From contig JAJQDF010000157.1 of assembly GCA_021202325.1 (NCBI GenBank), positions 1-7,816 of the forward strand: a DNA stretch of 7,816 nucleotides. Reading direction: 5' to 3'. Positions 1 through 6,728 of this stretch are shown here, in pieces. Positions within the stretch are counted from its first letter, which is position 1. Every line of letters starts with the position of its first letter. Both the position numbers and the translations under genes were made by a program. The notes under the pieces are model-generated. The model was not told where the DNA came from. It ran no database searches and saw only the letters and a list, made by a program, of their open reading frames with translations. This DNA comes from Clostridiales bacterium (GTDB lineage Bacteria; Bacillota; Clostridia; Lachnospirales; Anaerotignaceae).

Positions 1-2495
1 ACTACGATCATGATATTACAATTACAGATACTATTCCTACAAAAGATGGTTATACATTTAGTGGCTGGGTACTCGAAGGCAATACTACAGAAACATTATA
101 TACATCTGGTAATGAAGTAACAATAGACAGTATTTGGAGCTATATTGATACAACAACTACCACTACTACAGCTAAGTTTATTGCTCAGTATGTAAAGAAT
201 ACAACTATAGTATATCAGTATGCAGATGACAAAGATGCAGAAGAGTGGTTTACATATAGCGAAACTGTTTCGACATCAGTCCTTACAGATGAGACGGATG
301 TTGTAACAGAAGATAATGAAACGGGATTGCCAACGTATGATTCTACTAAAGACAAAGTAACCGTTGACACAACTATTGATGTAGGTGATACTACCTACGC
401 TTACTATGATGCAGAGTTTGGTACAGATGAGGATGGAAATTCCGTACTCTACATCAGATACCTTCCTGATAAGATTAGTGAAGATGAAGATGACGGCGAA
501 GGCTCAGACGGCATACCAGACATTTATCAGGTGAAGATAGTATATGTTGCCGGAGATAATGGTTCTGTAGATCCTACAGTGCAGGTAGAAACACTTACAG
601 ATGAAGATGGAAACTATGTTGAAAGCGGAGATGTTATAGCTAGCAGCACAGCCGAAGCAAATGACGGATATCAGTTTTCAGCATGGTCATCAGAAGATGG
701 TATAACTATATCAGACAGTGAAAATACAGAATTGAGCTGTACATTTGAAGCTACAGGTGGAACAACCTATACATTTACTGCGAGCTTTGAAGAAGAGCCG
801 GAAGCAACCGTATCGACTTTCTATTACACTTTTGATGATGAATCATCTGATGTGAAGTTATATTACTCTGTAAACGGAGATAGTTCATTAACAGAACTTG
901 TAAAAGGTGAAACATTAACAGTTGAAGGACAATATCCTGTTGTATTCTATATAGGCGGAGTATTGGAAGGATATAAGAGTGTGTTAACACTTGAAAATTG
1001 GTATAAGACAAATGAAGCAGATGAATATATAGAGGCTTCAAACAGCAAGTCAACAGAATTGGATAGCGAAGCTGAGTCTTTTAAAGTTGGCGGAATCGAC
1101 TTTATAAGTTCCTATTCAGCAGCTATTGAGGAAGGCTGTACAACAGAGTTCCATTATTCAAATTATGATGAAAAGTATACCTATCGTAAATTTAAAATTA
1201 CATATGAGCCCATAGAAGTAACTGTTGAATATGATCTCGGTTATGATACAACTGATGCGGCTCCTACTGATGGCAATACGTATTATCATAGTAATGTGGA
1301 TGAAGATAGCTGCATAATAACAATTACAGATAATCCGACAAGAGACGGGTATACATTTGCAGGTTGGTTATGTGAAGATATAGGCGATATTCTTTATTTT
1401 GCAGGTGCTCAGATTGAGGTTGATACTCTTATAGAGAATAATGAGATTACAGATGACATAACATATGTATTCGTTGCACAGTGGACATCTAATTCTGAAG
1501 AGGAAACTACAGTTTGGACAGTAACCTTTGAAGAAGGCAAACACGGAGATCTTGACGGAACTACTGAGTTTGAGTATGACGATGGAGATACTATAGATAA
1601 AGTTCCTGATGTAGATCCCGACAGCGGATATAAATTTGTTAATTGGTACTGTGAGGAATTGGATGAAGAATATACAACCAAACAAGTATTAAACATTGAG
1701 GTAGATAGAGATCTTACATTCGTTGCACAGTACACTAAGAAATCTAGCGGCGGCGGTTCATCCTACAAACTTGACGAGGTAGACACTTCAGACGATGATG
1801 ACGAAGAAGATTATGACAGCGATATCAAGCTCAACACAGAGGAGCATTTCCAGTATATCAGCGGCTATCCCGACGGTACAGTCCGTCCCACTGCCAATAT
1901 AACAAGGGCAGAGGTGGCAACGATATTCTACAGACTGTTGGATGATAATACAAGAAACGCATATTATTCGACATATACAACATTCGATGATGTGGACAGC
2001 AGTCAGTGGTATTTGAAAGCTATCGCTACGCTGACAAATGCCGGAATACTTCACGGCGACAGTGACAGCAATACATTCAGACCGGATGATAACATTACAA
2101 GGGCTGAATTTGCCACAATAGTTTCGTTCTTCGATGAGATTGTATACACCGATGAGGATGCTTTCAGCGATATTAGCGGACATTGGGCTAATGTATACAT
2201 CAATTCGGCCTATGCTAAGGGATGGGTTTCCGGCTATGACGGAAAATATAACCCCGATACGGCAATAACAAGAGCCGAGGCAATGACACTTATAAACAAT
2301 GTTCTTGGGAGAGAAGTTGATGAGGACGGTCTTCATGAGGATGCTAAGCAGTGGCCTGATAACTTAGAGTATGCATGGTACTACTATGAAGTGCTTGAGG
2401 CTACAAACTATCACGAATATGTAATAGATGATGATGAGGCCGAGGTTTGGACAGACATACTGCCGAATAAGACTTGGAACGAAGGCGCGGCGTAA
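1..2495 (+). CDS. SLH-domain cell-surface protein with InlB-type repeats (5' truncated by the window)
   Basis: Reading frame 3 is open from the first codon at base 3 to the TAA at 2493-2495, so about 830 C-terminal residues are visible and the true start lies upstream. Seen in order (visible-residue numbering): part of an InlB B/Listeria-Bacteroides repeat (about 1-65, GYTFSGW); a divergent repeat (about 177-264, GYQFSAW); an unrecognised stretch (about 273-404); two further repeats (about 405-495, GYTFAGW; about 504-580, GYKFVNW); a Ser/Gly linker; a very acidic Asp/Glu segment; and three SLH domains with intact TRAE motifs at 634-637, 699-702 and 756-759. The tail (WPDN...WYYYEVLEATN) looks like the first half of a fourth, degenerate SLH. 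By family knowledge, SLH domains bind pyruvylated secondary wall polymer non-covalently, so this protein is exported and anchored on the wall. The repeats suggest a stalk or adhesin; the ligand is unknown. A signal peptide would lie outside the window. The TTG at 327 is not a start. Confidence 0.93.
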   Translation, partial: YDHDITITDTIPTKDGYTFSGWVLEGNTTETLYTSGNEVTIDSIWSYIDTTTTTTTAKFIAQYVKNTTIVYQYADDKDAEEWFTYSETVSTSVLTDETDVVTEDNETGLPTYDSTKDKVTVDTTIDVGDTTYAYYDAEFGTDEDGNSVLYIRYLPDKISEDEDDGEGSDGIPDIYQVKIVYVAGDNGSVDPTVQVETLTDEDGNYVESGDVIASSTAEANDGYQFSAWSSEDGITISDSENTELSCTFEATGGTTYTFTASFEEEPEATVSTFYYTFDDESSDVKLYYSVNGDSSLTELVKGETLTVEGQYPVVFYIGGVLEGYKSVLTLENWYKTNEADEYIEASNSKSTELDSEAESFKVGGIDFISSYSAAIEEGCTTEFHYSNYDEKYTYRKFKITYEPIEVTVEYDLGYDTTDAAPTDGNTYYHSNVDEDSCIITITDNPTRDGYTFAGWLCEDIGDILYFAGAQIEVDTLIENNEITDDITYVFVAQWTSNSEEETTVWTVTFEEGKHGDLDGTTEFEYDDGDTIDKVPDVDPDSGYKFVNWYCEELDEEYTTKQVLNIEVDRDLTFVAQYTKKSSGGGSSYKLDEVDTSDDDDEEDYDSDIKLNTEEHFQYISGYPDGTVRPTANITRAEVATIFYRLLDDNTRNAYYSTYTTFDDVDSSQWYLKAIATLTNAGILHGDSDSNTFRPDDNITRAEFATIVSFFDEIVYTDEDAFSDISGHWANVYINSAYAKGWVSGYDGKYNPDTAITRAEAMTLINNVLGREVDEDGLHEDAKQWPDNLEYAWYYYEVLEATNYHEYVIDDDEAEVWTDILPNKTWNEGAA

Positions 2496-2502
2496 ACGTC
2501 TT

Positions 2503-2539
2503 AAGCGGAAATCCTGCGGGATTTCCGCTTGCTTTTTGG
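2503..2539 (+). terminator. Rho-independent terminator of the SLH gene (element hairpin 1)
   Basis: A perfect 12-bp stem (2503-2514 with 2519-2530) closes a TGCG loop and is followed by GCTTTTTGG. It begins 8 nt after the SLH stop codon, the normal place for an intrinsic terminator. The T tract is short, so efficiency may be moderate. Confidence 0.8.
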
Positions 2540-2541
2540 AA

Positions 2542-2579
2542 GCAAATCGAAAAATTCCTGAAGAAATTTTTCAATTTGC
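2542..2579. other. A-rich hairpin (element hairpin 2)
   Basis: A 15-bp stem (2542-2556 with 2565-2579) with an 8-nt loop and one imperfect pair, 2548 with 2573. That pair is C-A if the plus strand is transcribed but G-U if the minus strand is. No T tract follows. Its counterpart in the right arm is the hairpin at 2763-2802. Confidence 0.65.
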
Positions 2580-2601
2580 GGTGGATACTCATTAGGTATA
2601 G

Positions 2602-2640
2602 AAGTGGTCGGAAATGAATTCCGGCCACTTTTGCAGTTTT
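2602..2640 (+). terminator. Second terminator-like hairpin (element hairpin 3)
   Basis: A 12-bp stem (2602-2613 with 2619-2630) with one T-G wobble and an ATGAA loop, followed by TTGCAGTTTTT. It could act as a backup terminator for the SLH transcript. Its core GGAA/TTCC and loop are repeated in inverted orientation at 2721-2735, where the outer stem is lost. Confidence 0.55.
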
Positions 2641-2665
2641 TGGAGGAAAATTGAGGCAGAGGTAG

Positions 2666-2690
2666 AGTTTAAGGAGTAGGCAGTTTAAGG
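2666..2690 (+). repeat. 9-nt direct repeat in the element centre
   Basis: AGTTTAAGG occurs at 2666-2674 and again at 2682-2690, a 16-nt period. It is followed by an odd palindrome, GATAAC-A-GTTATC, at 2702-2714. These lie in the unpaired centre of the foldback element. No function is apparent, and chance is possible for repeats this short. Confidence 0.35.
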
Positions 2691-2762
2691 TAACTTAGAT
2701 GGATAACAGTTATCGCTTGAGGAATTCATTTCCGAAAGTGTCAAAAAATTAAAAATAGTCGA

Positions 2763-2802
2763 AGTAAAAGTAAAAATTTCTCCTGGAATTTTTGCTTTTA
2801 CT
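2763..2802. other. A-rich hairpin (element hairpin 4, mirror of hairpin 2)
   Basis: A 16-bp stem (2763-2778 with 2787-2802) closes an 8-nt loop. The only imperfect pair, 2771 with 2794, is a U-G wobble in a plus-strand RNA. Read in reverse complement it matches hairpin 2 in the inner stem (AAAAATT/AATTTTT) and most of the loop. Confidence 0.65.
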
Positions 2803-2810
2803 GCCAATAA

Positions 2811-2840
2811 TAAGAGAAAATCCGCCGGGATTTTCTCTTA
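2811..2840. other. Strong perfect hairpin (element hairpin 5, mirror of hairpin 1)
   Basis: A perfect 13-bp stem (2811-2823 with 2828-2840) closes a GCCG loop. No T tract follows on the plus strand. On the minus strand the stem runs into TTATTATT only loosely. It sits 15 nt upstream of the lon -35 box. It corresponds to hairpin 1, differing at two base pairs that are both compensated. Confidence 0.7.
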
Positions 2841-2853
2841 GCGGCTACGCCGC
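2841..2853. other. Small GC hairpin at the element tip
   Basis: GCGGC and GCCGC flank a TAC loop directly after hairpin 5. The outer half, TACGCCGC, is the inverted copy of GCGGCGTA at 2487-2494. Short GC-rich palindromes of this kind are often part of dispersed intergenic repeats, which cannot be tested within this window. Confidence 0.5.
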
Positions 2854-2855
2854 AA

Positions 2856-2884
2856 TTGTTTAATGTCGCTTTTTGTGTTATTAT
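2856..2884 (+). promoter_or_regulatory. SigA-type promoter for lon-engB
   Basis: The -35 box TTGTTT (2856-2861) and -10 box TATTAT (2879-2884) are 17 nt apart, with an extended -10 TG at 2876-2877. The predicted start near 2890 gives a leader of about 26 nt before the lon start. No CIRCE element and no CtsR tandem heptamer is seen, so classical class I or III heat-shock control is not supported. Confidence 0.7.
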
Positions 2885-2903
2885 AGTAATCAGTAAACTT
2901 TAT

Positions 2904-2910
2904 AGAGGTG
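2904..2910 (+). promoter_or_regulatory. Ribosome binding site that decides the lon start
   Basis: AGAGGTG lies 6 nt before the TTG at 2917. The in-frame GTG at 2908 falls inside this Shine-Dalgarno sequence and has no good site of its own, so TTG 2917 is preferred. Confidence 0.7.
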
Positions 2911-2916
2911 ATAAGT

Positions 2917-5250
2917 TTGAACGACGAAACAAAAAAGAGCTTACCGCTGATTCCCGTTAGGGGAGCCGTGGTTTTTCCAAATATGATTACTAGCTTTCCC
3001 ATGGGTAGGGAAAAATCTTCCGCAGCCATGAAAAAGGCTATGGCGGAGCACAAAAGCAGGGTGGTGCTTGCGGCACAGAAGGACATTGCAAATCTTGAGC
3101 CCGACAAGGATGATGTGTATAGAGTGGGTGTTGTTGCGTCCATAAAGCAAACGCTTATGATGCCGGGAAACACTACGCATGTAATTGTTGAAGGCTTGGA
3201 AAGGGCTAAAATTATTGACATAAAGGATAACGGAAAATATTTTACAGCCGAGTACGAAAGCGTTCCGCAGGATACAGATGAAGAATTTGACGACAGTACT
3301 GCCGCTTTCATGCGTGTGGTTTCCGATACATTCAGCGAATATTACAAAATGACCGGAACAAAGGGTTCCCAGGAGCCGGTGACAAGCGTTATAAACGCTA
3401 AAAAGCCGGGACAGCTGACGGATATTATCAGTGCGGCAATTACCATGCCGGTTGATGAGAAGCAGAAAATACTTGAGATGTTTGACCGTTCCGAAAGGCT
3501 TAAATACATATACGAAAAGTTGCTCAGGGAAATTAACATACTTAAGCTTAAGAAAAGTATTGAGTCTAAGGTTAAAAAGAACATGGATAAATCCCAGAGG
3601 GAGTACTATCTAAGGGAGGAGCTTAAGGTTATCCATGATGAGCTTGGCGATACGGATGAGGTTCAGGCGGAAATAGATAAATATATGGCAATGGTTAAGG
3701 CCAAAAATATGCCGGAAAAGGTAGAAACCGTCGTTGTTAAGGAAATACAGCGCCTGAAACGAATTCCGGTCACTACGCCGGAAGCCAATGTTGCCCGAAG
3801 CTATATTGAGTATATGCTGAACATTCCTTGGTCTGAAAAAACAGAGGACAGCAAGGATTTGCTCAGAGCCGAACAGATCCTTGAGGAAGACCACTATGGC
3901 ATGAAGAAGGTCAAGGAAAGGATAATAGAGTACCTTGCTATAAGGATGAACACCGAGGAAACTAATTCCACAATACTTTGCCTTGTGGGACCTCCGGGCG
4001 TGGGAAAAACATCGGTTGCAAAGTCCATTGCTAGGGCGCTGGGCAGAAAATATGTGAGAATGTCCCTTGGCGGAGTAAAGGATGAGGCCGAAATAAGAGG
4101 TCATAGAAAGACATATGTCAGCGCCATGCCGGGCAGAATAATAAACGCCATGAAGCAGGCCGGAACAATTAATCCGCTTATGCTGCTTGACGAAGTGGAC
4201 AAGCTGGGCTCTTCTATGCAGGGCGATCCTGCGGCGGCACTTCTTGAAGTACTGGATTCTGAGCAGAACAGTACATTCAGGGATCACTACATTGAGGTTG
4301 AATATGACCTGTCAAAGGTACTGTTCATATGCACTGCCAACGATGCTTCGGCTATACCGTCGGCGCTTAGGGATAGAATGGAGATAATAGAACTGTCAGG
4401 CTATACATCTGAGGAAAAGAAGCAGATAGCCATAAGGCACCTTATACCGAAACAGCTTAAGGAAAACGGCCTTAAAAAGAGCCAGCTTAAGATAGATGAC
4501 GGCGCTGTGGAAATGATAATCAGAGGCTATTGCAGAGAGGCCGGAGTGCGCAAACAGGAGCGTGTTATAGGAAAGCTATGCCGAATGGCCGTTAAGCAAA
4601 TATTGACCGGAGAGAAGAAAACCGTCAGAATTACAGAAAAGAACATCATATCATATCTTGGCAATCCTAAGCTTGGCAGAGACCTTGAGTTAAAGGAGTC
4701 TGCCGTTGGAATAGTGAGAGGCCTTGCCTGGACGCAGGTCGGCGGAGAGACGTTGCTCATTGAGGTAAACACAATGCAGGGAAGCGGCAAGCTGGAGCTT
4801 ACGGGAAACATGGGAAAGGTTATGCAGGAATCTGCCAGAGTGGCATTCTCATATATCCGCTCAAAGGCTGCTGCCTTGGGTGTTGACGTGCATTTTTATA
4901 AGGAAACCGACATAAGCCTTCATATTCCAGAGGGCGCAGTTCCCAAGGACGGCCCTTCTGCCGGAATAACAATGACAACCGCCATGGTTTCGGCGCTTAC
5001 GAATAAGCCCGTCAGGAATGACATCGCCATGACCGGCGAGATTACCATAAGGGGAAGGGTTCTGCCCATAGGCGGACTCAATGAGAAGGTTTTAGCGGCC
5101 AAAAGATTGGGAATAATGAATATAATACTTCCCGAGGCTAACGAACTGGATATTCGTGAAATGCCCGATGAAATTAAAAATGATATGAATTTCATATATG
5201 TCAATGACATTGAACAGGTACTTGAAAACGCATTTGTGGGAGGAAGATGA
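2917..5250 (+). CDS. lon: ATP-dependent protease Lon (LonA type, EC 3.4.21.53)
   Basis: Lon is a cytoplasmic homohexameric AAA+ serine protease that unfolds and degrades damaged and short-lived regulatory proteins. From TTG 2917 it has 777 residues, matching bacterial LonA (about 775-785). Seen: the N-terminal substrate-binding domain opening (LPLIPVRGAVVFPNM, residues 9-23); a charged helical linker; Walker A GPPGVGKT (358-365, Lys364); Walker B LLDEVDK with Asp425-Glu426; an LRDRMEII segment of the kind that follows the sensor 1 region; and the protease domain with Ser681 in KDGPSAG and Lys724 in NEKVLAAKRLG. The Ser-Lys spacing of 43 equals that of E. coli Lon (S679/K722). No membrane insertion is present, so this is not LonB. 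It has its own promoter and is followed after 1 nt by engB. It appears fully intact. The TTG start may lower translation. Confidence 0.97.
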   Translation: MNDETKKSLPLIPVRGAVVFPNMITSFPMGREKSSAAMKKAMAEHKSRVVLAAQKDIANLEPDKDDVYRVGVVASIKQTLMMPGNTTHVIVEGLERAKIIDIKDNGKYFTAEYESVPQDTDEEFDDSTAAFMRVVSDTFSEYYKMTGTKGSQEPVTSVINAKKPGQLTDIISAAITMPVDEKQKILEMFDRSERLKYIYEKLLREINILKLKKSIESKVKKNMDKSQREYYLREELKVIHDELGDTDEVQAEIDKYMAMVKAKNMPEKVETVVVKEIQRLKRIPVTTPEANVARSYIEYMLNIPWSEKTEDSKDLLRAEQILEEDHYGMKKVKERIIEYLAIRMNTEETNSTILCLVGPPGVGKTSVAKSIARALGRKYVRMSLGGVKDEAEIRGHRKTYVSAMPGRIINAMKQAGTINPLMLLDEVDKLGSSMQGDPAAALLEVLDSEQNSTFRDHYIEVEYDLSKVLFICTANDASAIPSALRDRMEIIELSGYTSEEKKQIAIRHLIPKQLKENGLKKSQLKIDDGAVEMIIRGYCREAGVRKQERVIGKLCRMAVKQILTGEKKTVRITEKNIISYLGNPKLGRDLELKESAVGIVRGLAWTQVGGETLLIEVNTMQGSGKLELTGNMGKVMQESARVAFSYIRSKAAALGVDVHFYKETDISLHIPEGAVPKDGPSAGITMTTAMVSALTNKPVRNDIAMTGEITIRGRVLPIGGLNEKVLAAKRLGIMNIILPEANELDIREMPDEIKNDMNFIYVNDIEQVLENAFVGGR
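5238..5246 (+). promoter_or_regulatory. engB ribosome binding site inside the lon 3' end
   Basis: GGGAGGAAG overlaps the last codons of lon and lies 5 nt before the engB ATG at 5252. This fixes the engB start and implies translation coupled to lon, with no separate promoter in between. Confidence 0.8.
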
Positions 5251-5251
5251 T

Positions 5252-5854
5252 ATGAAGGTCAATAACGTTTCACTGGCGGCGGTCGGCGTAAAGATGAGCC
5301 AGTATCCTACGGATGAAAAGCCTGAGATAGCCTTTGCCGGAAAATCAAATGTGGGAAAATCCACGCTTATAAACGCCATGATAGGCCGTAAGGCGCTTGC
5401 CAGGACAAGCTCGCAGCCGGGAAAAACAAGAACAATAAATTTCTATGATGTTGAAAATATTCTTTATTTTGTGGACTTGCCGGGATACGGCTATGCCAAA
5501 GCGCCCAAGACTGAAATTGAAAGATGGGGTAAAATGATTGAGGAATACCTCAATAAGAGGCAAACCCTCAAGGGCATAGTTATGCTGGTGGACATCCGCC
5601 ACGAGCCGGGCGAGAACGATAAAATTATGTATAACTGGCTTAAGCATTACAACTATGACATAATTGTTGCGGCCACAAAGCTGGATAAAATAAAGCGTTC
5701 CCAAATACAGAAACAGCTTTCCATAGTTAAAAAGGAACTCAACTTGGCTCCGGAGGATAAGCTGATACCGTTTTCGGGCGAGACAAAGGCCGGAGTGGAT
5801 GAGCTGTGGGAGGCTCTGGAAAACCTCATAGGCTATGAACCGGAAACTAAATAA
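5252..5854 (+). CDS. engB: Ribosome biogenesis GTPase YihA/YsxC/EngB
   Basis: This is a TrmE-Era-EngA-YihA family GTPase that acts late in 50S subunit assembly and is essential in several bacteria. The 200-residue length matches the family (about 195-210). All G motifs are visible: G1 GKSNVGKS (30-37, Lys36); the switch I region with SSQPGKTRTINFY; G3 DLPGYG (75-80); G4 TKLDK (142-146); and G5 FSGETK (Ser175), where SSETK or SAETK is more usual. An in-frame ATG at 5198 lies inside lon, lacks a ribosome binding site and would add 18 unrelated residues, so ATG 5252 is chosen. The lon-engB order is known from Bacillota such as Bacillus subtilis (lonA-ysxC). It is probably co-transcribed with lon and ends at a bidirectional terminator. 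Confidence 0.96.
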   Translation: MKVNNVSLAAVGVKMSQYPTDEKPEIAFAGKSNVGKSTLINAMIGRKALARTSSQPGKTRTINFYDVENILYFVDLPGYGYAKAPKTEIERWGKMIEEYLNKRQTLKGIVMLVDIRHEPGENDKIMYNWLKHYNYDIIVAATKLDKIKRSQIQKQLSIVKKELNLAPEDKLIPFSGETKAGVDELWEALENLIGYEPETK

Positions 5855-5897
5855 AAAATATAACAGCGTCGGATTTTTCCGGCGCTGAACTGTTTTT
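5852..5897. terminator. Bidirectional terminator between convergent engB and the M23 gene
   Basis: A 9-bp GC-rich stem (5864-5872 with 5879-5887, one T-G wobble) has a 6-nt loop. On the plus strand it is followed by AACTGTTTTT (5888-5897). On the minus strand it is followed by TTATATTTTTT, a good T tract. It fits shared use by engB and the convergent M23 peptidase gene. Confidence 0.8.
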
Positions 5898-5909
5898 AAG
5901 GGCAAAGAA

Positions 5910-6284
5910 TTATTCATAGGTTGTGAATTGTAAAGGATCCATAAGCATTGTGTCAAGATAAACGGTATAGTGCAGGTGGGGACCGGTCACTAACCCCGTA
6001 GAGCCCACAAGAGCCACGACCTCGCCTTGGAGTATTCTTTCGCCTTCCTCAACAAATATTTCTTTAAGATGATTGTAGACAATTGTATAGCCGTTGTCGG
6101 TTTCAAAGCTCATTACGTTGCCGTAGGTTTCGGAATAATGTATATCGGTAACGGTGCCGCTTCTGACGGCGTAAACGCTGCTGCCTTCGTCCGCCGCAAT
6201 ATCTATGCCGTTGTGGTATTCATCAACGCCGACAATCGGATTTGTTCTTGTGCCGCAGTAAGACGAAATTACTCCGTTATCCAC
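5910..6284 (-). CDS. M23 (LytM-type) metallopeptidase domain; C-terminal part of a frame-broken gene
   Basis: The domain has the complete M23 zinc site: HNGID (HxxxD, 6215-6201), a further His in YNHLKE, and HLH at 5978-5970. By family knowledge it would cleave peptide cross-bridges in peptidoglycan outside the membrane, or act as a structural domain if it is a SpoIIQ/SpoIVFA-type protein. The first usable start codon is GTG 6284, but the same frame is open back to 6332 and reads GIAEAIYIPEGWINPVDNG. That GTG is the Val of the conserved M23 lead-in PVxGxISSxxGxR, so it is probably internal. A GGAGGG lies 13 nt before it, too far to be a good ribosome binding site. The upstream gene part, with the membrane anchor, ends in another frame at 6323. 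The two are best read as one broken gene of about 269 residues. Confidence 0.85.
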   Translation of the reverse strand: MDNGVISSYCGTRTNPIVGVDEYHNGIDIAADEGSSVYAVRSGTVTDIHYSETYGNVMSFETDNGYTIVYNHLKEIFVEEGERILQGEVVALVGSTGLVTGPHLHYTVYLDTMLMDPLQFTTYE

Positions 6285-6322
6285 TGGGTTTATCCAGCCC
6301 TCCGGGATGTATATTGCCTCGG

Positions 6323-6335
6323 CTATTCCGGTTCA
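6323..6335 (-). other. Site of an apparent -1 frameshift in the M23 gene
   Basis: The N-terminal frame stays open until the TAG at 6325-6323, and the M23 frame opens after the TGA at 6335-6333. The change of frame must fall within these few bases. One added base would join both parts. No homopolymer or slippery heptamer is present. Confidence 0.7.
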
Positions 6336-6718
6336 GCATCCTCGGCAATACTTTCGGCGGCAGGCGGCTCATCAGAGGTGCTTTTTATGTCGTCGGTTAT
6401 TATTTTTTCGGCGTTAATGACATCTGAGTCGTCTTCCTCTGAGGAGAACATACATCTTACAAATTCGATTACATTTTCCTTGAGGCTTTCGCCGGCCTCA
6501 AATTCATCCATAACATTTCTGCCGATAAGGGCTGAGGTTTTGTCCTTTAGGCTTTTGGTGGCGGAGCTGTCGGTGAAGGCAAGTATAAGCACAAAAACGC
6601 AAAGTATTATTGAGACAGAAAGCTGATTGCCGAAACGGATTGTTTCTCCGGCTTGCTTTTTTCTGTTTTTTGAGGAATATCGGCGGCTGTATGTATTTCT
6701 GGACGGACGTCTATCCAT
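6323..6718 (-). CDS. Membrane-anchor N-terminal part of the M23 peptidase gene
   Basis: The 131-residue frame starts at ATG 6718. Seen: a basic cytoplasmic N terminus rich in Arg and Lys (1-28), one hydrophobic segment (about 32-48, SVSIILCVFVLILAF) that would be an uncleaved type II anchor, then a polar and increasingly acidic Asp/Glu/Ser stalk ending at TAG. On its own it has no catalytic domain. Short basic tail, single membrane segment, stalk and M23 domain is the architecture of SpoIIQ and SpoIVFA and of many clostridial envelope peptidases. No spoIVFB-like M50 gene is adjacent, so a specific name is not justified. The start is supported by GGAAG and GGGA just upstream and by a promoter at 6748-6774. 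Confidence 0.75.
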   Translation of the reverse strand: MDRRPSRNTYSRRYSSKNRKKQAGETIRFGNQLSVSIILCVFVLILAFTDSSATKSLKDKTSALIGRNVMDEFEAGESLKENVIEFVRCMFSSEEDDSDVINAEKIITDDIKSTSDEPPAAESIAEDAEPE

Positions 6719-6728
6719 TGTCCCACTT

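Larger units (their letters stand above)
2487..2853. repeat. Degenerate foldback (inverted-repeat) element with paired hairpins
   Basis: The left arm (2487-2622) and the reverse complement of the right arm (2853 back to 2721) align colinearly at nearly equal length (136 and 133 nt). They share GCGGCGTA at the outer tip, a hairpin with ATCC/GGAT next to the loop, an A-rich hairpin whose stem ends in AAAAATT, and an identical inner 15-mer TCGGAAATGAATTCC (2608-2622 and 2721-2735). The stretch between that 15-mer and the A-rich hairpin is much less similar. The central 98 nt are unpaired. No ORF of credible size lies inside. The left tip overlaps the SLH gene stop codon and the right tip ends just before the lon promoter. 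It may be a MITE-like or REP-like intergenic element, or a set of terminators that arose by inverted duplication. No target-site duplication was identified. Confidence 0.6.

Noticed and set aside
1788..2336. Minus-strand ORF of 182 codons opposite the SLH domains
   Set aside because: It is the shadow of a clear coding region; the translation shows no domain and no ribosome binding site was found.
327..2495. TTG at 327 as the start of the SLH protein gene
   Set aside because: The same frame is open from base 3 and encodes another InlB-type repeat before 327, so the start is upstream of the window.
2401..2628. Minus-strand ORF across the SLH 3' end and terminator
   Set aside because: It runs through two terminator hairpins, has no ribosome binding site and no protein-like features.
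2641..2720. Small ORF or leader peptide after GGAGG at 2642
   Set aside because: The following TTG frame stops after three codons, and no other frame gives a credible peptide.
3610..4287. Minus-strand ORF of 225 codons inside lon
   Set aside because: It is antisense to the AAA+ domain of lon, with His- and Cys-rich composition typical of a shadow frame.
5198..5251. ATG 5198 as the engB start
   Set aside because: It lies inside lon, has no ribosome binding site and adds residues absent from the family; ATG 5252 has a strong site 5 nt upstream.
6323..6335. Programmed -1 ribosomal frameshift in the M23 gene
   Set aside because: No X-XXY-YYZ slippery heptamer, homopolymer or downstream pseudoknot is evident in the overlap, so mutation or sequence error is more likely.
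6027..6626. Plus-strand ORF of 199 codons opposite the M23 gene
   Set aside because: The opposite strand carries the M23 catalytic motifs and membrane anchor; this frame has no recognisable domain or ribosome binding site.
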